Assembly: GCA_016756695.1 (NCBI GenBank)
Contig: CP066701.1
Span: 3,864,001-3,928,000 of the forward strand
From: Heyndrickxia sporothermodurans
GTDB lineage: Bacteria; Bacillota; Bacilli; Bacillales; Bacillaceae_C
DNA: 64,000 bases
Direction: 5' to 3'
In this document: one piece after another, positions 26,563 through 36,487 of the stretch
Numbering within the stretch: the first letter of the stretch is position 1
How the letters are laid out: every line of letters starts with the position of its first letter
Made by a program: the position numbers and the translations under genes
The notes under the pieces: model-generated
Databases searched by the model: none
What the model saw: the letters and a program-made list of their open reading frames with translations, nothing else
What the model was told of the DNA's origin: nothing

Positions 26563-27243
26563 TTACATCGTATAACGGTTAACCGGTCTACCTACATTCC
26601 CATATTGTACATCCAAATGGATAATTCCTGTTTTTTCTAAGTAATCTAAATAGCGTCTTGCGGTTACTCTAGCAATACCTACGGAGTTAGCTACTTCTCC
26701 TGCTGATTTCGCTTCATTTGCTTCTTTCATATAAGTCATAATTTGCTGTAATGTAAACATATTCAAACCTTTTGGTAAGTGGATATCTCGCTTCATTGTT
26801 TGTTGCATATTCATCATTGCATCCAGCTCGTCTTGTGAAAGTGTCCTATTCTTCTTCAATGTTCGTTTATAATATTGATAGTTTTCTAGGGATTTCTTTA
26901 TTCTATCGAACTTAAACGGCTTGATAATATAATCTACAGCACCATTTTGCAGCATAATATTTATCGTTTCATTATCTTTAGCCGCAGAAACAACAATGAC
27001 ATCAATATTTAATTGTTGCGCTCGAATTTGCTGTAATGTGTTTATTCCATCAATTTTTGGCATATAAATGTCAAGAATAACTAAATCAACGTCTCTCTCT
27101 TTAGCTAATTGAATTCCTTCTTCACCATTACTAGCCTCTCCGATTACTTTATATCCATTAATGCTTTCGATGAATCCTTTATTCACTTCGCGGACCATCG
27201 GGTCATCGTCTATTAATAGTACATGAATCATCTTGTTTTCCAT
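26563..27243 (-). CDS. dctR: response regulator DctR (CitB family)
   Basis: A 226-residue two-component regulator. Receiver domain 1-120 with DDDP, phospho-Asp in LVILDIYMPKIDG (about Asp54), Ser/Thr in VVSAAKD and Lys in YIIKPFKFDRI; C-terminal winged HTH 165-220 (SAGEVANSVGIARVTARRYL). The ATG at 27243 follows GGTGGTGAATAAG, directly behind the dctS stop. Same length as B. subtilis DctR. Activates dctP for dicarboxylate uptake in that species. Confidence 0.88.
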   Translation of the reverse strand: MENKMIHVLLIDDDPMVREVNKGFIESINGYKVIGEASNGEEGIQLAKERDVDLVILDIYMPKIDGINTLQQIRAQQLNIDVIVVSAAKDNETINIMLQNGAVDYIIKPFKFDRIKKSLENYQYYKRTLKKNRTLSQDELDAMMNMQQTMKRDIHLPKGLNMFTLQQIMTYMKEANEAKSAGEVANSVGIARVTARRYLDYLEKTGIIHLDVQYGNVGRPVNRYTM

Positions 27244-27244
27244 C

Positions 27245-28840
27245 TTATTCACCACCTGCTCCAATTGGAAAAGTAATTATAAAGCTCGTCCCTCTGCCTA
27301 CTGTCGAAGTTACATCAATCGTTCCATTTCCTTTATCAACAATTTGTTTAGTTAAATACAAACCATAACCTGTTCCATTTTTTTTGTTTTTTGTAAAACC
27401 TTTTTCAAAAATATGAGGCAGATCATTTTCATCAATTCCACACCCGTTGTCTTCAATTAAAATTGCACAAATGTCATCCGTTTGTTCGATACTTATTTCT
27501 ACTTTTTTTTGAGATTGGGATGTATCCGGAAAAGCTCCAAAAGCATTTTCTATCAAGTTACCTAGTAAAATAACAAAATCATGCTGATCAATTTGATAGG
27601 GAAAAACTGCTAAAAAGCTATTTGGATCAATGAAAACCTCTATTCCAATCTCTTTTCCCCTTCTAATTTTACTCAACAATAAGCCTGCAATGGCGTGATT
27701 TTTTATTGAATCCGTTAAAAATTGTTCTAAATTTTCTTGTTTTGCTGAAGTTTCAAATGCTAAATCTAGAGCTTGCTCTGCTTTTCCAAGTTGAATTAAA
27801 CCTGCAATAGTATGTAATTTATTCATATGTTCATGATTTTGAACTCTTAATGCATCAACAAAATTCCTTACTCCCGTTAGTTCTTCAGCCAATTTAACCA
27901 CTTCGGTTCGATCTTGGCAAATGGCAACGGCACCGACAACTTGATCTTCAATTACTACAGGAATTCGACTACTTAAAATCGTTTTCCCACTCACATTAAT
28001 CGTTTCATTATATACTGCCTTTTTCTGTTCGACAATTTCCGGTAAGCGAGTATCAGCTATTACACTCCTAATTGGTTTTCCTACTACATCTCCAACAACT
28101 GAAAATATTGACTTCGCCTTATCATTAAAAATAGTTATGATTTCATTATAATCTATCGCTATAATTCCTTCATGCATGGAATGAAAAGTTGCTGTTCTTT
28201 CTTTTAAAATATGAGCAATTTCATACGGCTCCAATTGAAACATCTGTTTCTTTAAATTTCGCGCTAGAAAAAAAGATCCAATAAGACCTACAGACAATGT
28301 TAGGGAAATAATTATAACCACTTCTTTTTTTAAATCAGCAATAATTTCAATAATTGTAGGAAGTCGTTTACCGACGATAACCACGCCAATTTGATTGTAG
28401 TCTTTATCTTTTATCGGAAAAAAGGCGCGAATAAATGTTCCAATCTCCCCTTTTGCTTTGGAGAAATAATTATGCTCAGCAAAGGCAGCCTCTTCATCGC
28501 TCGTCTTTGACAGTGTTCCTAATAGACTTTTTACCGGATGGGAGAAGCGAACATGATCCATATTCATTACAACAATATAATCTAACTCGTTAATTAGACG
28601 AATTTCTTCCACTAACGGATTGATTTGTTTCCATCCATCCCTATTCTTTATTTCTTTTTTTACTTCTGTTAACTCAGCTACAGTCCTTGCTGTATTCATG
28701 GCATTCATTTTTATTTCTTTTTCTCTTGTATTTTGAATATTAACGATTAAGAACATCCCCCCTACAAGCAGAGAAAAAACGACGATTGCATACGATAAAA
28801 TTGTTATTTTCCAACGGATGGGTAGTTGCTTCATTTTCAA
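27245..28840 (-). CDS. dctS: dicarboxylate sensor histidine kinase DctS (CitA/DcuS family)
   Basis: A 531-residue membrane kinase: TM1 (about 12-32), extracellular PDC sensor domain 40-165, TM2 (172-192), cytoplasmic PAS 210-315, dimerisation helix with phospho-His in RVQNHEHMNKLHTI (about residue 340) and HATPase_c with NLIENAFGAF, DNGCGI and GTGYGLYL. TTG at 28840 is eight bases behind GGGGAGG; an ATG two codons on is possible. Divergent from dctB. Confidence 0.88.
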   Translation of the reverse strand: MKMKQLPIRWKITILSYAIVVFSLLVGGMFLIVNIQNTREKEIKMNAMNTARTVAELTEVKKEIKNRDGWKQINPLVEEIRLINELDYIVVMNMDHVRFSHPVKSLLGTLSKTSDEEAAFAEHNYFSKAKGEIGTFIRAFFPIKDKDYNQIGVVIVGKRLPTIIEIIADLKKEVVIIISLTLSVGLIGSFFLARNLKKQMFQLEPYEIAHILKERTATFHSMHEGIIAIDYNEIITIFNDKAKSIFSVVGDVVGKPIRSVIADTRLPEIVEQKKAVYNETINVSGKTILSSRIPVVIEDQVVGAVAICQDRTEVVKLAEELTGVRNFVDALRVQNHEHMNKLHTIAGLIQLGKAEQALDLAFETSAKQENLEQFLTDSIKNHAIAGLLLSKIRRGKEIGIEVFIDPNSFLAVFPYQIDQHDFVILLGNLIENAFGAFPDTSQSQKKVEISIEQTDDICAILIEDNGCGIDENDLPHIFEKGFTKNKKNGTGYGLYLTKQIVDKGNGTIDVTSTVGRGTSFIITFPIGAGGE

Positions 28841-28938
28841 TGATTCTACCTCCCCTCTATCATCTATTATGAATTCGGTTGCATTTTTGTAGTAAAATTG
28901 TACTTAGACATGCAATCGGTTTAATTACGGAGGTTAAT

Positions 28939-29994
28939 ATGAAAAAATGGATCATTATATTGGCTAGTTTGGTGCTTTTCATTTCCTGTATCCTTGTTGG
29001 AATGAAAATCTTTCTTCATCCTAAAAAGCTTGCTTATGATTATGAACAAGAAGGACTAAAGGATCAGATTGTCCTAAAATTCGGTCATGTCGTCGCTGAA
29101 AATACTCCTAAAGGGCTAGCAGCAAAAAAATTTGCTGAACTTGTTTATAAAAAATCAGATGGAAAAATAAGAGTAGAAATATTTCCAAATGGGATGCTCT
29201 ATTCTGATATAGAAGAAATAAATGCATTAAAAGAAAATAAAATACAAATAATCGCCCCATCAACTTCAAAACTAGGCACACTTTCAAGTAGATGGGGAGT
29301 ACTTGATTTGCCTTTTGCATTTCCAAATTACGAAGCCATTCAAGCAGGATTAAATGGGAGTATCGGAAATACTCTTTTGCAATCATTAGAAAAAGAACAT
29401 CTTAAAGGACTGGCCTACTGGATAAATGGCTTTAAACAATTTACATCTAATAAAGGTCCAATCCGAATTCCTAAAGACATTAAGGGGCAAACATTTCGGA
29501 TTATGCAAAGCAATATTTTAAAATCACAATTTGAACAGTTACATGCTAAAGCCATTCAGCAACCGTTTGATATTACATTTCAATCATTACAATCCGGAAA
29601 AATCGACGGTGAAGAAAACACTTTAACAAATATCTACTCAAAGAAATTTTATAACTTACAAAAGTATTTGACAATTAGTAATCACGGATATTTAGGTTAT
29701 GTTGTATTAATGAATCAATCGTTTTGGAATGCGCAAACCGATCAAACGAAAAAAATTTTAACTGAAGCAATGATAGAGACGACTGAATGGAATGAAAAAC
29801 ATGCTAAAAAAATGAATGAGGAACAGCTTAAACTTATACAGAAAAAATCTTCGATACAAATTCATGAATTAACTAACGAAGAAAAAAAACAATGGATGAT
29901 AGCTTTAGACCCTTTATATGACAAACTTGAACCGATAATTGGTAAGGACTTAATAAGAGAAATAAAGAACTTACGAGAGAAATACAGTAATTAA
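28939..29994 (+). CDS. dctB: C4-dicarboxylate-binding protein DctB (TRAP DctP-type fold)
   Basis: A 351-residue extracytoplasmic binding protein with an N-terminal membrane anchor (residues 4-23, no lipobox). Family blocks: LKFGHVVAENTPKGLAAKKF, KSDGKIRVEIFPNGML, LPFAFPNYEA and a conserved Arg in TFRIMQS. In B. subtilis the homologous DctB works with DctS as a sensor partner, not as part of a TRAP transporter; no TRAP membrane subunits are present here, consistent with that. ATG at 28939 behind ACGGAGG. Confidence 0.85.
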   Translation: MKKWIIILASLVLFISCILVGMKIFLHPKKLAYDYEQEGLKDQIVLKFGHVVAENTPKGLAAKKFAELVYKKSDGKIRVEIFPNGMLYSDIEEINALKENKIQIIAPSTSKLGTLSSRWGVLDLPFAFPNYEAIQAGLNGSIGNTLLQSLEKEHLKGLAYWINGFKQFTSNKGPIRIPKDIKGQTFRIMQSNILKSQFEQLHAKAIQQPFDITFQSLQSGKIDGEENTLTNIYSKKFYNLQKYLTISNHGYLGYVVLMNQSFWNAQTDQTKKILTEAMIETTEWNEKHAKKMNEEQLKLIQKKSSIQIHELTNEEKKQWMIALDPLYDKLEPIIGKDLIREIKNLREKYSN

Positions 29995-30125
29995 TTTTTA
30001 TAGTGTGTTGCTACATATTCACCTTTTGATTATTTTAAAATCAAATGGATAATTGTTATACTATTTGAATATAGAAAATAACGAAGAAACAATTGAAAAT
30101 TTGAGAATCAAAAAGGATTGATATA

Positions 30126-31295
30126 ATGGAATCAAAAAAAGTTTTACCTATATTATTTTTAATAATGTTTCTAGTTATGGTTGGATTCGGCATTATTATC
30201 CCAGTTATCCCGTTTTATGCAGAAAAAATTGGGGCAAATCCAACTGAATTAGGGCTTTTAATGGGAGTTTATTCATTAATGCAATTAATCTCCGCGCCGA
30301 TATGGGGCAGGATTTCAGATCGAATCGGCCGGAAACCTGTTATGATGATCGGAATATTCGGATTAGCCGTTTCTTTTTTCCTCATGGCATTATCTAGTCA
30401 GCTCTGGATGTTATTTGTCGCAAGAATTATTGGTGGGTTATTATCATCTGCAAATATGCCAACAACGATGGCCTATGTTGCTGATATCACATCTGAAGAA
30501 GATCGTGGAAAAGGAATGGGAATCATCGGAGCGGCAACAGGATTAGGATTTATCTTTGGTCCCGCAATTGGAGGATTATTTTCGAAATCCAGCTTACAAA
30601 CACCTTTTTTTATAGCAGGGTTTTCCTCCCTTCTTACCTTACTGCTTGTACTACTTGTTTTAAAAGAATCGCTACCGAAAGAAAAAAGAGGATATCATGC
30701 TGAAAGAAAAGTCTCTATGTGGGAACCATTTAAAGGATCGCTGTCCATTATTTTTATTTTGCAATGGTTTATCTCGCTTTCTTTATCTGGTTTAGAAGCA
30801 AGCTTTGCTTATTTCGCAGCCAAAATGGCGGGATTAGATACGATTGATTTAGGCTATATCTTCATGATTATGGGCTTAGGTAGCGCGGTTGTTCAAGGTG
30901 GTTTAGTCGGTAGATTAACGAAAAAATATGGTGAAGGCATTGTTATTAAAGCTGGGATCATTGTATCTGCCATTGGCTTTGGATTAATCATGCTTGTAAA
31001 CAATTTTGTTACAGCAGCCATTTTTCTAACGATTTTTGGACTAGGTAATGGCGTAATACGGCCTTGCATATCCGCATTACTTACAAAAAAATCTAGTGCT
31101 GGTCACGGGAGCGCAACCGGTTTACTATCTTCCTTTGATTCATTCGGAAGAATAATTGGACCTCCATTAGGAGGATGGTTGTTTTCAGTATATGCAGGTC
31201 TTCCATATATTTCTGGAGCAGTAATTTCAATTCTAGCATTTATTCTTTATCAAATTTATCAAGCTCAAGAAAAACGTCAAAAAATTGCTGAATAA
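30126..31295 (+). CDS. MFS drug-efflux-type transporter
   Basis: A 389-residue transporter with 12 hydrophobic segments. Motif A GRISDRIGRKPVMM after TM2, and motif C-like GLGFIFGPAIGG in TM5, fit the DHA1 (12-TMS drug:H+ antiporter) group. Substrate unknown. ATG at 30126 behind AAAGGATT. Single-gene unit with its own terminator. Confidence 0.85.
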   Translation: MESKKVLPILFLIMFLVMVGFGIIIPVIPFYAEKIGANPTELGLLMGVYSLMQLISAPIWGRISDRIGRKPVMMIGIFGLAVSFFLMALSSQLWMLFVARIIGGLLSSANMPTTMAYVADITSEEDRGKGMGIIGAATGLGFIFGPAIGGLFSKSSLQTPFFIAGFSSLLTLLLVLLVLKESLPKEKRGYHAERKVSMWEPFKGSLSIIFILQWFISLSLSGLEASFAYFAAKMAGLDTIDLGYIFMIMGLGSAVVQGGLVGRLTKKYGEGIVIKAGIIVSAIGFGLIMLVNNFVTAAIFLTIFGLGNGVIRPCISALLTKKSSAGHGSATGLLSSFDSFGRIIGPPLGGWLFSVYAGLPYISGAVISILAFILYQIYQAQEKRQKIAE

Positions 31296-31305
31296 TTGTT
31301 ATTTG

Positions 31306-31346
31306 AAGAAGATCACCAAAAAACATAGGTTTTCAATGATCTTCTT
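31306..31346 (+). terminator. terminator of the MFS gene
   Basis: AAGAAGATCA (31306-31315) and TGATCTTCTT (31337-31346), then TTAATAA. Works toward the converging VOC gene as well. Confidence 0.7.
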
Positions 31347-31367
31347 TTAATAACCATGATTAAAGAA

Positions 31368-32150
31368 TTACACAAATTGATAGTGCCCGCCAAACATTTC
31401 TTTTTCTAAAACAATATTACTATTTGAAATTCTTAATAAACATGGCCCCTCTCCTTTTGTCTCAATGACCCGTGCAATTTCTCCTTGTGCGTATGGTGAG
31501 GCAAATACGATATTGCATCCTTCAAGTTGTAATTGAGTACAGTTTGCTTTCAATTTTTTATCCTTATATGTATCTTGTTTCGTTAAATGAAATAACTCAC
31601 TCCATTTTGTAGCGACTTCTACATGATTATTAACTGCAAATATTAACTCTTTTAAAGGGAGGGCATTATTGTTTGCTTCAATCGATTTCTTCCTTATTTC
31701 GTCATTTTCCTGCCACTGTATAATAAATGGAAATGGAATTGAATACTCATCACGGATAAATAACATTTCCCATTGAATGAGTGTCCCGTCTGCCCTTTTT
31801 CTTTCCGCTTTAATTGGGCCAACCGTTTCAATCCCTTTTTTATGGAAAGAATGGACAAGTTCTCTCATATTATTCGTTCGAAGAGCAATTCTTGCAAATC
31901 TCTCCTTTTCTGGTAATAAAGCAGTCGTTTGAACAACTAAATCATTTTCAATTACTCTTTCGGCTTTTTTCCTATCAAATACCCCTAAAAATTCAATATA
32001 GCTTAAACCAAAATAACAAAGTGCATTATACGTTCCCCAATCCTCGTGTCTTCCACCAAGCATTGCTTTCAACCCGATTGTTGCGAAATCTTCAATCGCT
32101 TCCTCAGGTCGATTAACTATATGCACTAAATGATCAAATGAAAGTTTCAA
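31368..32150 (-). CDS. VOC family protein (glyoxalase-like)
   Basis: A 260-residue protein of the Glyoxalase_3 type: FDHLVHIVNRPEEA at the start (metal His), YIEFLGVFD and AERKRADGTLIQWEM in the first VOC module, and a weaker second module with LKELIFAVNNHVEVATKW. Reaction unknown. TTG start at 32150 behind GGAGGG. Confidence 0.78.
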   Translation of the reverse strand: MKLSFDHLVHIVNRPEEAIEDFATIGLKAMLGGRHEDWGTYNALCYFGLSYIEFLGVFDRKKAERVIENDLVVQTTALLPEKERFARIALRTNNMRELVHSFHKKGIETVGPIKAERKRADGTLIQWEMLFIRDEYSIPFPFIIQWQENDEIRKKSIEANNNALPLKELIFAVNNHVEVATKWSELFHLTKQDTYKDKKLKANCTQLQLEGCNIVFASPYAQGEIARVIETKGEGPCLLRISNSNIVLEKEMFGGHYQFV

Positions 32151-32372
32151 GAAAAACCCTCCACAATAATAATTAAGTTATACTTATTTAATTCTACAAT
32201 TCTTGCGAAATTCCCCTAAGAATTTTATCTTTTCTATAAAAATATTTGTTTACATAATATTATTATCGGAACATATATTTATTCTTAAAGGTCCTAAATG
32301 AATACATATGTTATGATGATTATAGTAGTTGATAGATCGATTGATGCGTGTTTTTTTAAGGTTGGTGAAAAA

Positions 32373-33110
32373 ATGCAAAAGAAAAAAGAAAAAATTTATG
32401 AAGTTGATTTATATAAGCCGATACATAAACATTTTACAAATCAAGGATATGAAGTGAAAAGTGAAGTAAATGATTGTGATATTACAGCTGTTAAAGGTGA
32501 CGAACTTATTATTATAGAATTAAAGGTAAGATTAAACGTCGATTTACTTATCCAGGCGACAAAAAGACAGAAGCTTACTGATCAAGTTTATATTGCTATT
32601 CCAAAACCGAGTTACAGCTTCTATTCAAAGAAATGGAAAGATATATGCCATCTCATAAAAAGACTAGAATTAGGCTTAATCATCGTGTCATTTCTACAAT
32701 CAACGACAAAAATGGATATTGTCATCTCTCCTGCCCCTTTTGATCAGAAAAAGAGTATGCAACAAAATGAGAAAAAAAGAAAAAAACTCCTATCAGAAAT
32801 TAAAGGGCGACACGGAGATCATAATATAGGTGGTAGTAGCCAAACGAAAATTATGACAGCTTATAAAGAAACAAGTATCCAGATTGCATACCTTCTTGAA
32901 CAATTTGGCCCACTTTCACCTAAGGCATTGCGCCAAATGGGTACAGGGGAGAAAACACAATCCATTCTCTTTAATAATTATTATGGATGGTTTGTACGAA
33001 TTCAAAAAGGCATATATGGGATAAGTGAAAAAGGAAAAAGTGAAATTCAAGAATATCCGCAGATCATTGAATATTTTAGTAAAGAAACCGCTAAATTAGA
33101 TAATACCTAA
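32373..33110 (+). CDS. DUF2161 putative PD-(D/E)XK nuclease-fold protein
   Basis: A 245-residue protein. Residues 8-75 carry the nuclease-fold core: YKPIHKHFTNQGYEVKSE, Asp in VNDCDITAV and E-L-K in IIIELKVR, with QATKRQKLTDQVYIAIP after it. The C-terminal part (from 175) is a winged-helix-like region. DUF2161 is a predicted phosphodiesterase without known role. ATG at 32373 behind GGTTGGTG; the frame opens 25 codons earlier without support. Confidence 0.75.
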   Translation: MQKKKEKIYEVDLYKPIHKHFTNQGYEVKSEVNDCDITAVKGDELIIIELKVRLNVDLLIQATKRQKLTDQVYIAIPKPSYSFYSKKWKDICHLIKRLELGLIIVSFLQSTTKMDIVISPAPFDQKKSMQQNEKKRKKLLSEIKGRHGDHNIGGSSQTKIMTAYKETSIQIAYLLEQFGPLSPKALRQMGTGEKTQSILFNNYYGWFVRIQKGIYGISEKGKSEIQEYPQIIEYFSKETAKLDNT

Positions 33111-33153
33111 TCGGAATTTGATGGGGGTTGTCTCAAAGTAAATAACGGCCTAT

Positions 33154-33191
33154 AAGAAGCCACAACATTTTTATATTTGTTGTGGCTTCTT
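33154..33191. terminator. bidirectional terminator
   Basis: AAGAAGCCACAACA (33154-33167) and its exact complement (33178-33191). It overlaps the last codons of the SGNH gene and serves the converging DUF2161 gene. Confidence 0.8.
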
Positions 33192-33878
33192 AAGGTCTGA
33201 TATCTTAATGATCCGATTAAAGACTTCCCTACTTAATGCTTTATATCCAGTTGAAGTGAGATGAATGCCATCATCACTAATAAGATCGATTAATTCCCCT
33301 GCTTGCTTGATGGCTGTTCTTACATCTATTTTAATTACATCTATATCACTAACTAGTTTATTTAAACTTCGGTTATAAAGACCATGCCAATGTTCAATCC
33401 CACCCAGTGAGCTAATCCAATGACTAATGGATGGACCGTATTTATCAGCAATAAATTTATAATATCTCACAGGATCTAATGGTGGCATACTCATAATAAT
33501 TGGTGTAATTCCAGAGTCTTTCACAATTGAAATCATTGTTTTCACATTATCTAAGTATCGGTCAATTGGTACAATAGGTTCATGCGTTTCATCTGGATGT
33601 TCCGCCACTTCATTCCACTTGAAATTACAATCATTCCCGCCAATGCCGATAATCGTATAATCAGGTTTCTCATTAATAACATCTTTCGTTAGTCTCGCCA
33701 TTAGAAGATCTGAATTATCGTTAAATACTCCTTTATTAACTACTTCGACATTTTCGCGATTATTAGAAAGAAAGAATGCTTGTAAAAAGGAAGGATAATT
33801 TTCTTTTATAATTCGTAGTCTACCTTTAACAACAGAAACGCCTCTAGTTAAACTGTCACCAAAGCAAATAATTTTCAT
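33171..33878 (-). CDS. SGNH/GDSL hydrolase
   Basis: A 235-residue esterase/lipase-like hydrolase with no signal peptide. Block I FGDSLTRG (Ser8), block III GIGGNDCNF, block V DDGIHLT (Asp and His). Substrate unknown. ATG at 33878 behind GAGGG. Confidence 0.85.
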   Translation of the reverse strand: MKIICFGDSLTRGVSVVKGRLRIIKENYPSFLQAFFLSNNRENVEVVNKGVFNDNSDLLMARLTKDVINEKPDYTIIGIGGNDCNFKWNEVAEHPDETHEPIVPIDRYLDNVKTMISIVKDSGITPIIMSMPPLDPVRYYKFIADKYGPSISHWISSLGGIEHWHGLYNRSLNKLVSDIDVIKIDVRTAIKQAGELIDLISDDGIHLTSTGYKALSREVFNRIIKISDLKKPQQI

Positions 33879-33944
33879 CTTTCATCCCTCTTATAATAAG
33901 AATATTATCTAAGTATAGCATTATTAAAGAATTTATACTTTCAT

Positions 33945-34280
33945 CTACTCTTCAAAATAGTATTTTTTATGTAGCTGACACCCAGGATTAAATGATGCTC
34001 TGCAAGTAGGACAAGTAGAATTACAAGTGTAATATTCATTTATAGTTAATTCATTCCCACATCCCCCGCAAAGGATCGCCTTATGATTAAATAACTCTTT
34101 CGGCCATACTTTTGGATTGTCACACCCATGTTCTTCATGACATTCAAAACAAGGATAATATGTATCACAACAATAGAACTTTATTGCAATTCGATCAATT
34201 TCCTTATTATAATGTGTGCAGCGGGTTTCAAAATCTATAACGTTTCCTTTTACTTTATGACCATGAATAATCACACACAT
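33945..34280 (-). CDS. CHY-type zinc finger protein
   Basis: A 111-residue protein rich in Cys and His: CTHY (giving the family its name), CCDTYYPCFECHEEHGC, CGGCGNEL and CPTCRASFNPGC, enough for three zinc sites. Bacterial copies have unknown function. Start ATG at 34280, or GTG two codons later, which is better spaced from AGGAG. Confidence 0.85.
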   Translation of the reverse strand: MCVIIHGHKVKGNVIDFETRCTHYNKEIDRIAIKFYCCDTYYPCFECHEEHGCDNPKVWPKELFNHKAILCGGCGNELTINEYYTCNSTCPTCRASFNPGCQLHKKYYFEE

Positions 34281-34292
34281 CTCTCCTACGTT

Positions 34293-35222
34293 TTAAAACA
34301 TGCTTAACGAATATTTTTGAGACATTAACTTTAAAAGCTTCATACCTGCAATACTATTTCCCTTTTCATCAAGTGCTGGACCGTAAATTCCAATACCAAA
34401 CTTTCCTGGTACTGCTCCCAATATACCACCAGATACCCCGCTTTTTGCTGGTATGCCTACCTCGATTGCAAATTCACCAGAAGCATTATACATTCCACAT
34501 GTAACCATAAATGTTTTACAAATCCTTGCAACTGAGTGAGGAATTAGCTGTTCTTCAGTATATGGATCTTTTCCATCCATTGCTAACACACAGCCAATGC
34601 GTGACAAATCCAGGCAATTCAATTCAATCGCACATTGCCTTGTATATAAATCTATCAACTGTTCTACATCTTCATCAATTACTCTATGTTGTTTTAAAAA
34701 ATAACATAATGATCGATTTAAATCAGCCGTTTTGAATTCTGAATGTGCTACTTCTTTATTATAACCAATTGATTCATTACCAGAAAGCCTTTGAATGAGT
34801 TTTAGTATCCTTTCAAACCGTTCATTTACACTACTTCCTTTAATCATATGTGTTACGGCTAGTGCTCCTGCATTGATCATCGGATTTAATGGTTTTGATG
34901 GCTTATTCGTTTCTAATTTTGCTATCGAATTAAACGGATCACCTGTAGGTTCTTGACCAACACGATTAAAAACATACTCTTCCCCTCTATCACTTAATGC
35001 GATAGCGAGAGTTATAACTTTGGATATACTCTGAAGGGTTAAATTTTCTTTAATATCTCCTGCTGAGAAACAATTCCCGTCCGGATAAAACAAAGATATT
35101 GATAAAGTTTCTTTGTTAGCTTTTTGTAATGCTGGGATGTAATCGGCAACTTTCCCTTTATTTGAAGATTTTTTTGCTTCATCAACCAATAATTGCAATT
35201 CATCTGCAGATCGACATTGCAT
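34293..35222 (-). CDS. glsA: glutaminase
   Basis: A 309-residue serine-dependent glutaminase converting L-glutamine to glutamate and ammonia. The catalytic S-x-x-K is in [10 protein letters not shown] (residues about 63-72); other blocks are [20 protein letters not shown] and [14 protein letters not shown]. Length matches B. subtilis YlaM (GlsA2). ATG at 35222 follows AGAGGCG. The product glutamate feeds the arg pathway encoded further on. Confidence 0.93.
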   Translation of the reverse strand: MQCRSADELQLLVDEAKKSSNKGKVADYIPALQKANKETLSISLFYPDGNCFSAGDIKENLTLQSISKVITLAIALSDRGEEYVFNRVGQEPTGDPFNSIAKLETNKPSKPLNPMINAGALAVTHMIKGSSVNERFERILKLIQRLSGNESIGYNKEVAHSEFKTADLNRSLCYFLKQHRVIDEDVEQLIDLYTRQCAIELNCLDLSRIGCVLAMDGKDPYTEEQLIPHSVARICKTFMVTCGMYNASGEFAIEVGIPAKSGVSGGILGAVPGKFGIGIYGPALDEKGNSIAGMKLLKLMSQKYSLSMF

Positions 35223-35299
35223 TTATATCGCCTCTTAACTTTTCTTGTAATGATTCACTGCAATTTTACTAGCATCCTCTTGTAGCGGTCTTTTATATT

Positions 35300-35452
35300 T
35301 CAACCTAAACTATTCAATTGTGATTCATTGTATATCTCTTCTAAATCTTCTAACGTTAATTCATATAACTGTTTATTCAACGATTTATATATTCCAATGG
35401 ATAGTAGTTGATCAATATAGAACTTTTTCAAATATTCTGTATCACAGGACAT
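35300..35452 (-). CDS. FbpA-like small protein (Fur-regulated basic protein family)
   Basis: A 50-residue protein. FYIDQLLSIGIYKSLNKQLY followed by ELTLEDLEEIY matches the short FbpA pattern (IDxLxxxGIYK...KQLYELTLxELE). FbpA proteins are iron-sparing partners of the sRNA FsrA in B. subtilis. ATG at 35452 is eight bases behind GGAG. No clear Fur box was found upstream by eye. Co-directional with the small gene at 35494. Confidence 0.65.
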   Translation of the reverse strand: MSCDTEYLKKFYIDQLLSIGIYKSLNKQLYELTLEDLEEIYNESQLNSLG

Positions 35453-35493
35453 TTCGCTTTCTCCTTATTACCTTAAATTTACTGTCACATTAT

Positions 35494-35802
35494 TTATTGA
35501 AAACCTTTGTCTATATGATCGAATACCTCATCTAAGTTATGAAATCCCTTTTTTTCTCCCTCGTCCGATTGAATTGTCCAGTCTCTATTTTTTAACCCAA
35601 GATTTCCGTAAGCATCCTTCATATAAGGCATATTTATCATATAAACTTCGCCATTTTTTCTTACAGTATAGCCGAGATAATAATCATCCCCGGCACCCTC
35701 TTCTTCATAAATTCCAATATCCTCAAGTTGGTAATGATCCATTAACTCTTTTAATTGTGCATTCATTTGATTAATTAAGATCTCTCTGTTTAAATAGTCC
35801 AT
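35494..35802 (-). CDS. small acidic protein, DUF5634-like
   Basis: A 102-residue soluble acidic protein: MNAQLKELMDHYQLEDIGIY, then EEEGAGDDYYLGYTVRKNGE and DWTIQSDEGEKKGFHNLDEV. It resembles a Bacillus-only family I recall as DUF5634; function unknown. ATG at 35802 behind GAGGTA. It lies 41 bases before the FbpA-like gene, so they may be one unit. Confidence 0.6.
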   Translation of the reverse strand: MDYLNREILINQMNAQLKELMDHYQLEDIGIYEEEGAGDDYYLGYTVRKNGEVYMINMPYMKDAYGNLGLKNRDWTIQSDEGEKKGFHNLDEVFDHIDKGFQ

Positions 35803-35983
35803 TAAATATATACCTCACGTCTTTTTTTATAGTTTGACCATAAAATAAAAAAATTATGTACTTAAAAGTTGTTTACATAATATTTTTATTTTAAACAATT
35901 AAAGATTTACCATTTTATTTTAGAATAGTTTCTTAGAAAATTTTAAAAATAATAAGACAGTAAAGTTGTGAGGTGAAATTATT

Positions 35984-36445
35984 TTGAAGCATATTAAAGC
36001 AATGGCTATTAAATTTGTTGCAACAATCGTGGTTTTATTTGTAATCCTTAATGTCATTTTCGGTATGTCGTTTACGAATGTGTTTTTTATTTCACTCGTT
36101 TTATCGGTTGTTTCCTACCTTGTCGGTGATATCGGAATCCTTTCAAGAACGAATAATACAATCGCAACCATTGCCGACTTCGGACTTTCATTAATTGTTA
36201 TTTGGTTTCTTTCCGCAGCACTAACATTTGAAAATCGTACACCGCTTTTCATCATATCACTTATTTCAGCCGCTGCCATTGCGCTTGTTGAGATTGTTTT
36301 TCATAAATATGTATCATCTTATACATTTGAGAAAGAATCGGATGATTTTTTACCAAAGCATCGTTATTACTATTCAAATAACTATCAAACCGAAGCATCA
36401 AAAGACATTACTCCGGAAATTGAAAAGAATAAAGAAAATAAGTAA
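35984..36445 (+). CDS. DUF2512 membrane protein (YndM-like)
   Basis: A 153-residue protein with four hydrophobic helices in residues 8-110, then a charged tail (KHRYYYSNNYQ, KNKENK). VSYLVGDIGILSRTNNTIAT-x-ADFGL is the DUF2512 hallmark. TTG start at 35984 behind GAGGTG. Function unknown. Confidence 0.8.
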   Translation: MKHIKAMAIKFVATIVVLFVILNVIFGMSFTNVFFISLVLSVVSYLVGDIGILSRTNNTIATIADFGLSLIVIWFLSAALTFENRTPLFIISLISAAAIALVEIVFHKYVSSYTFEKESDDFLPKHRYYYSNNYQTEASKDITPEIEKNKENK

Positions 36446-36451
36446 CGTTAG

Positions 36452-36481
36452 GCCAGATGTCAATAATCCTAGACATCTGGC
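36452..36481. terminator. terminator between converging genes
   Basis: GCCAGATGTC (36452-36461) and GACATCTGGC (36472-36481), followed by TTTTAAT on the plus strand. Confidence 0.8.
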
Positions 36482-36487
36482 TTTTAA

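Noticed and set aside
28939-29994. DctB as part of a TRAP transporter
   Set aside because: No DctQ/DctM-type membrane genes nearby; the neighbourhood matches the B. subtilis DctB-DctS sensor arrangement.
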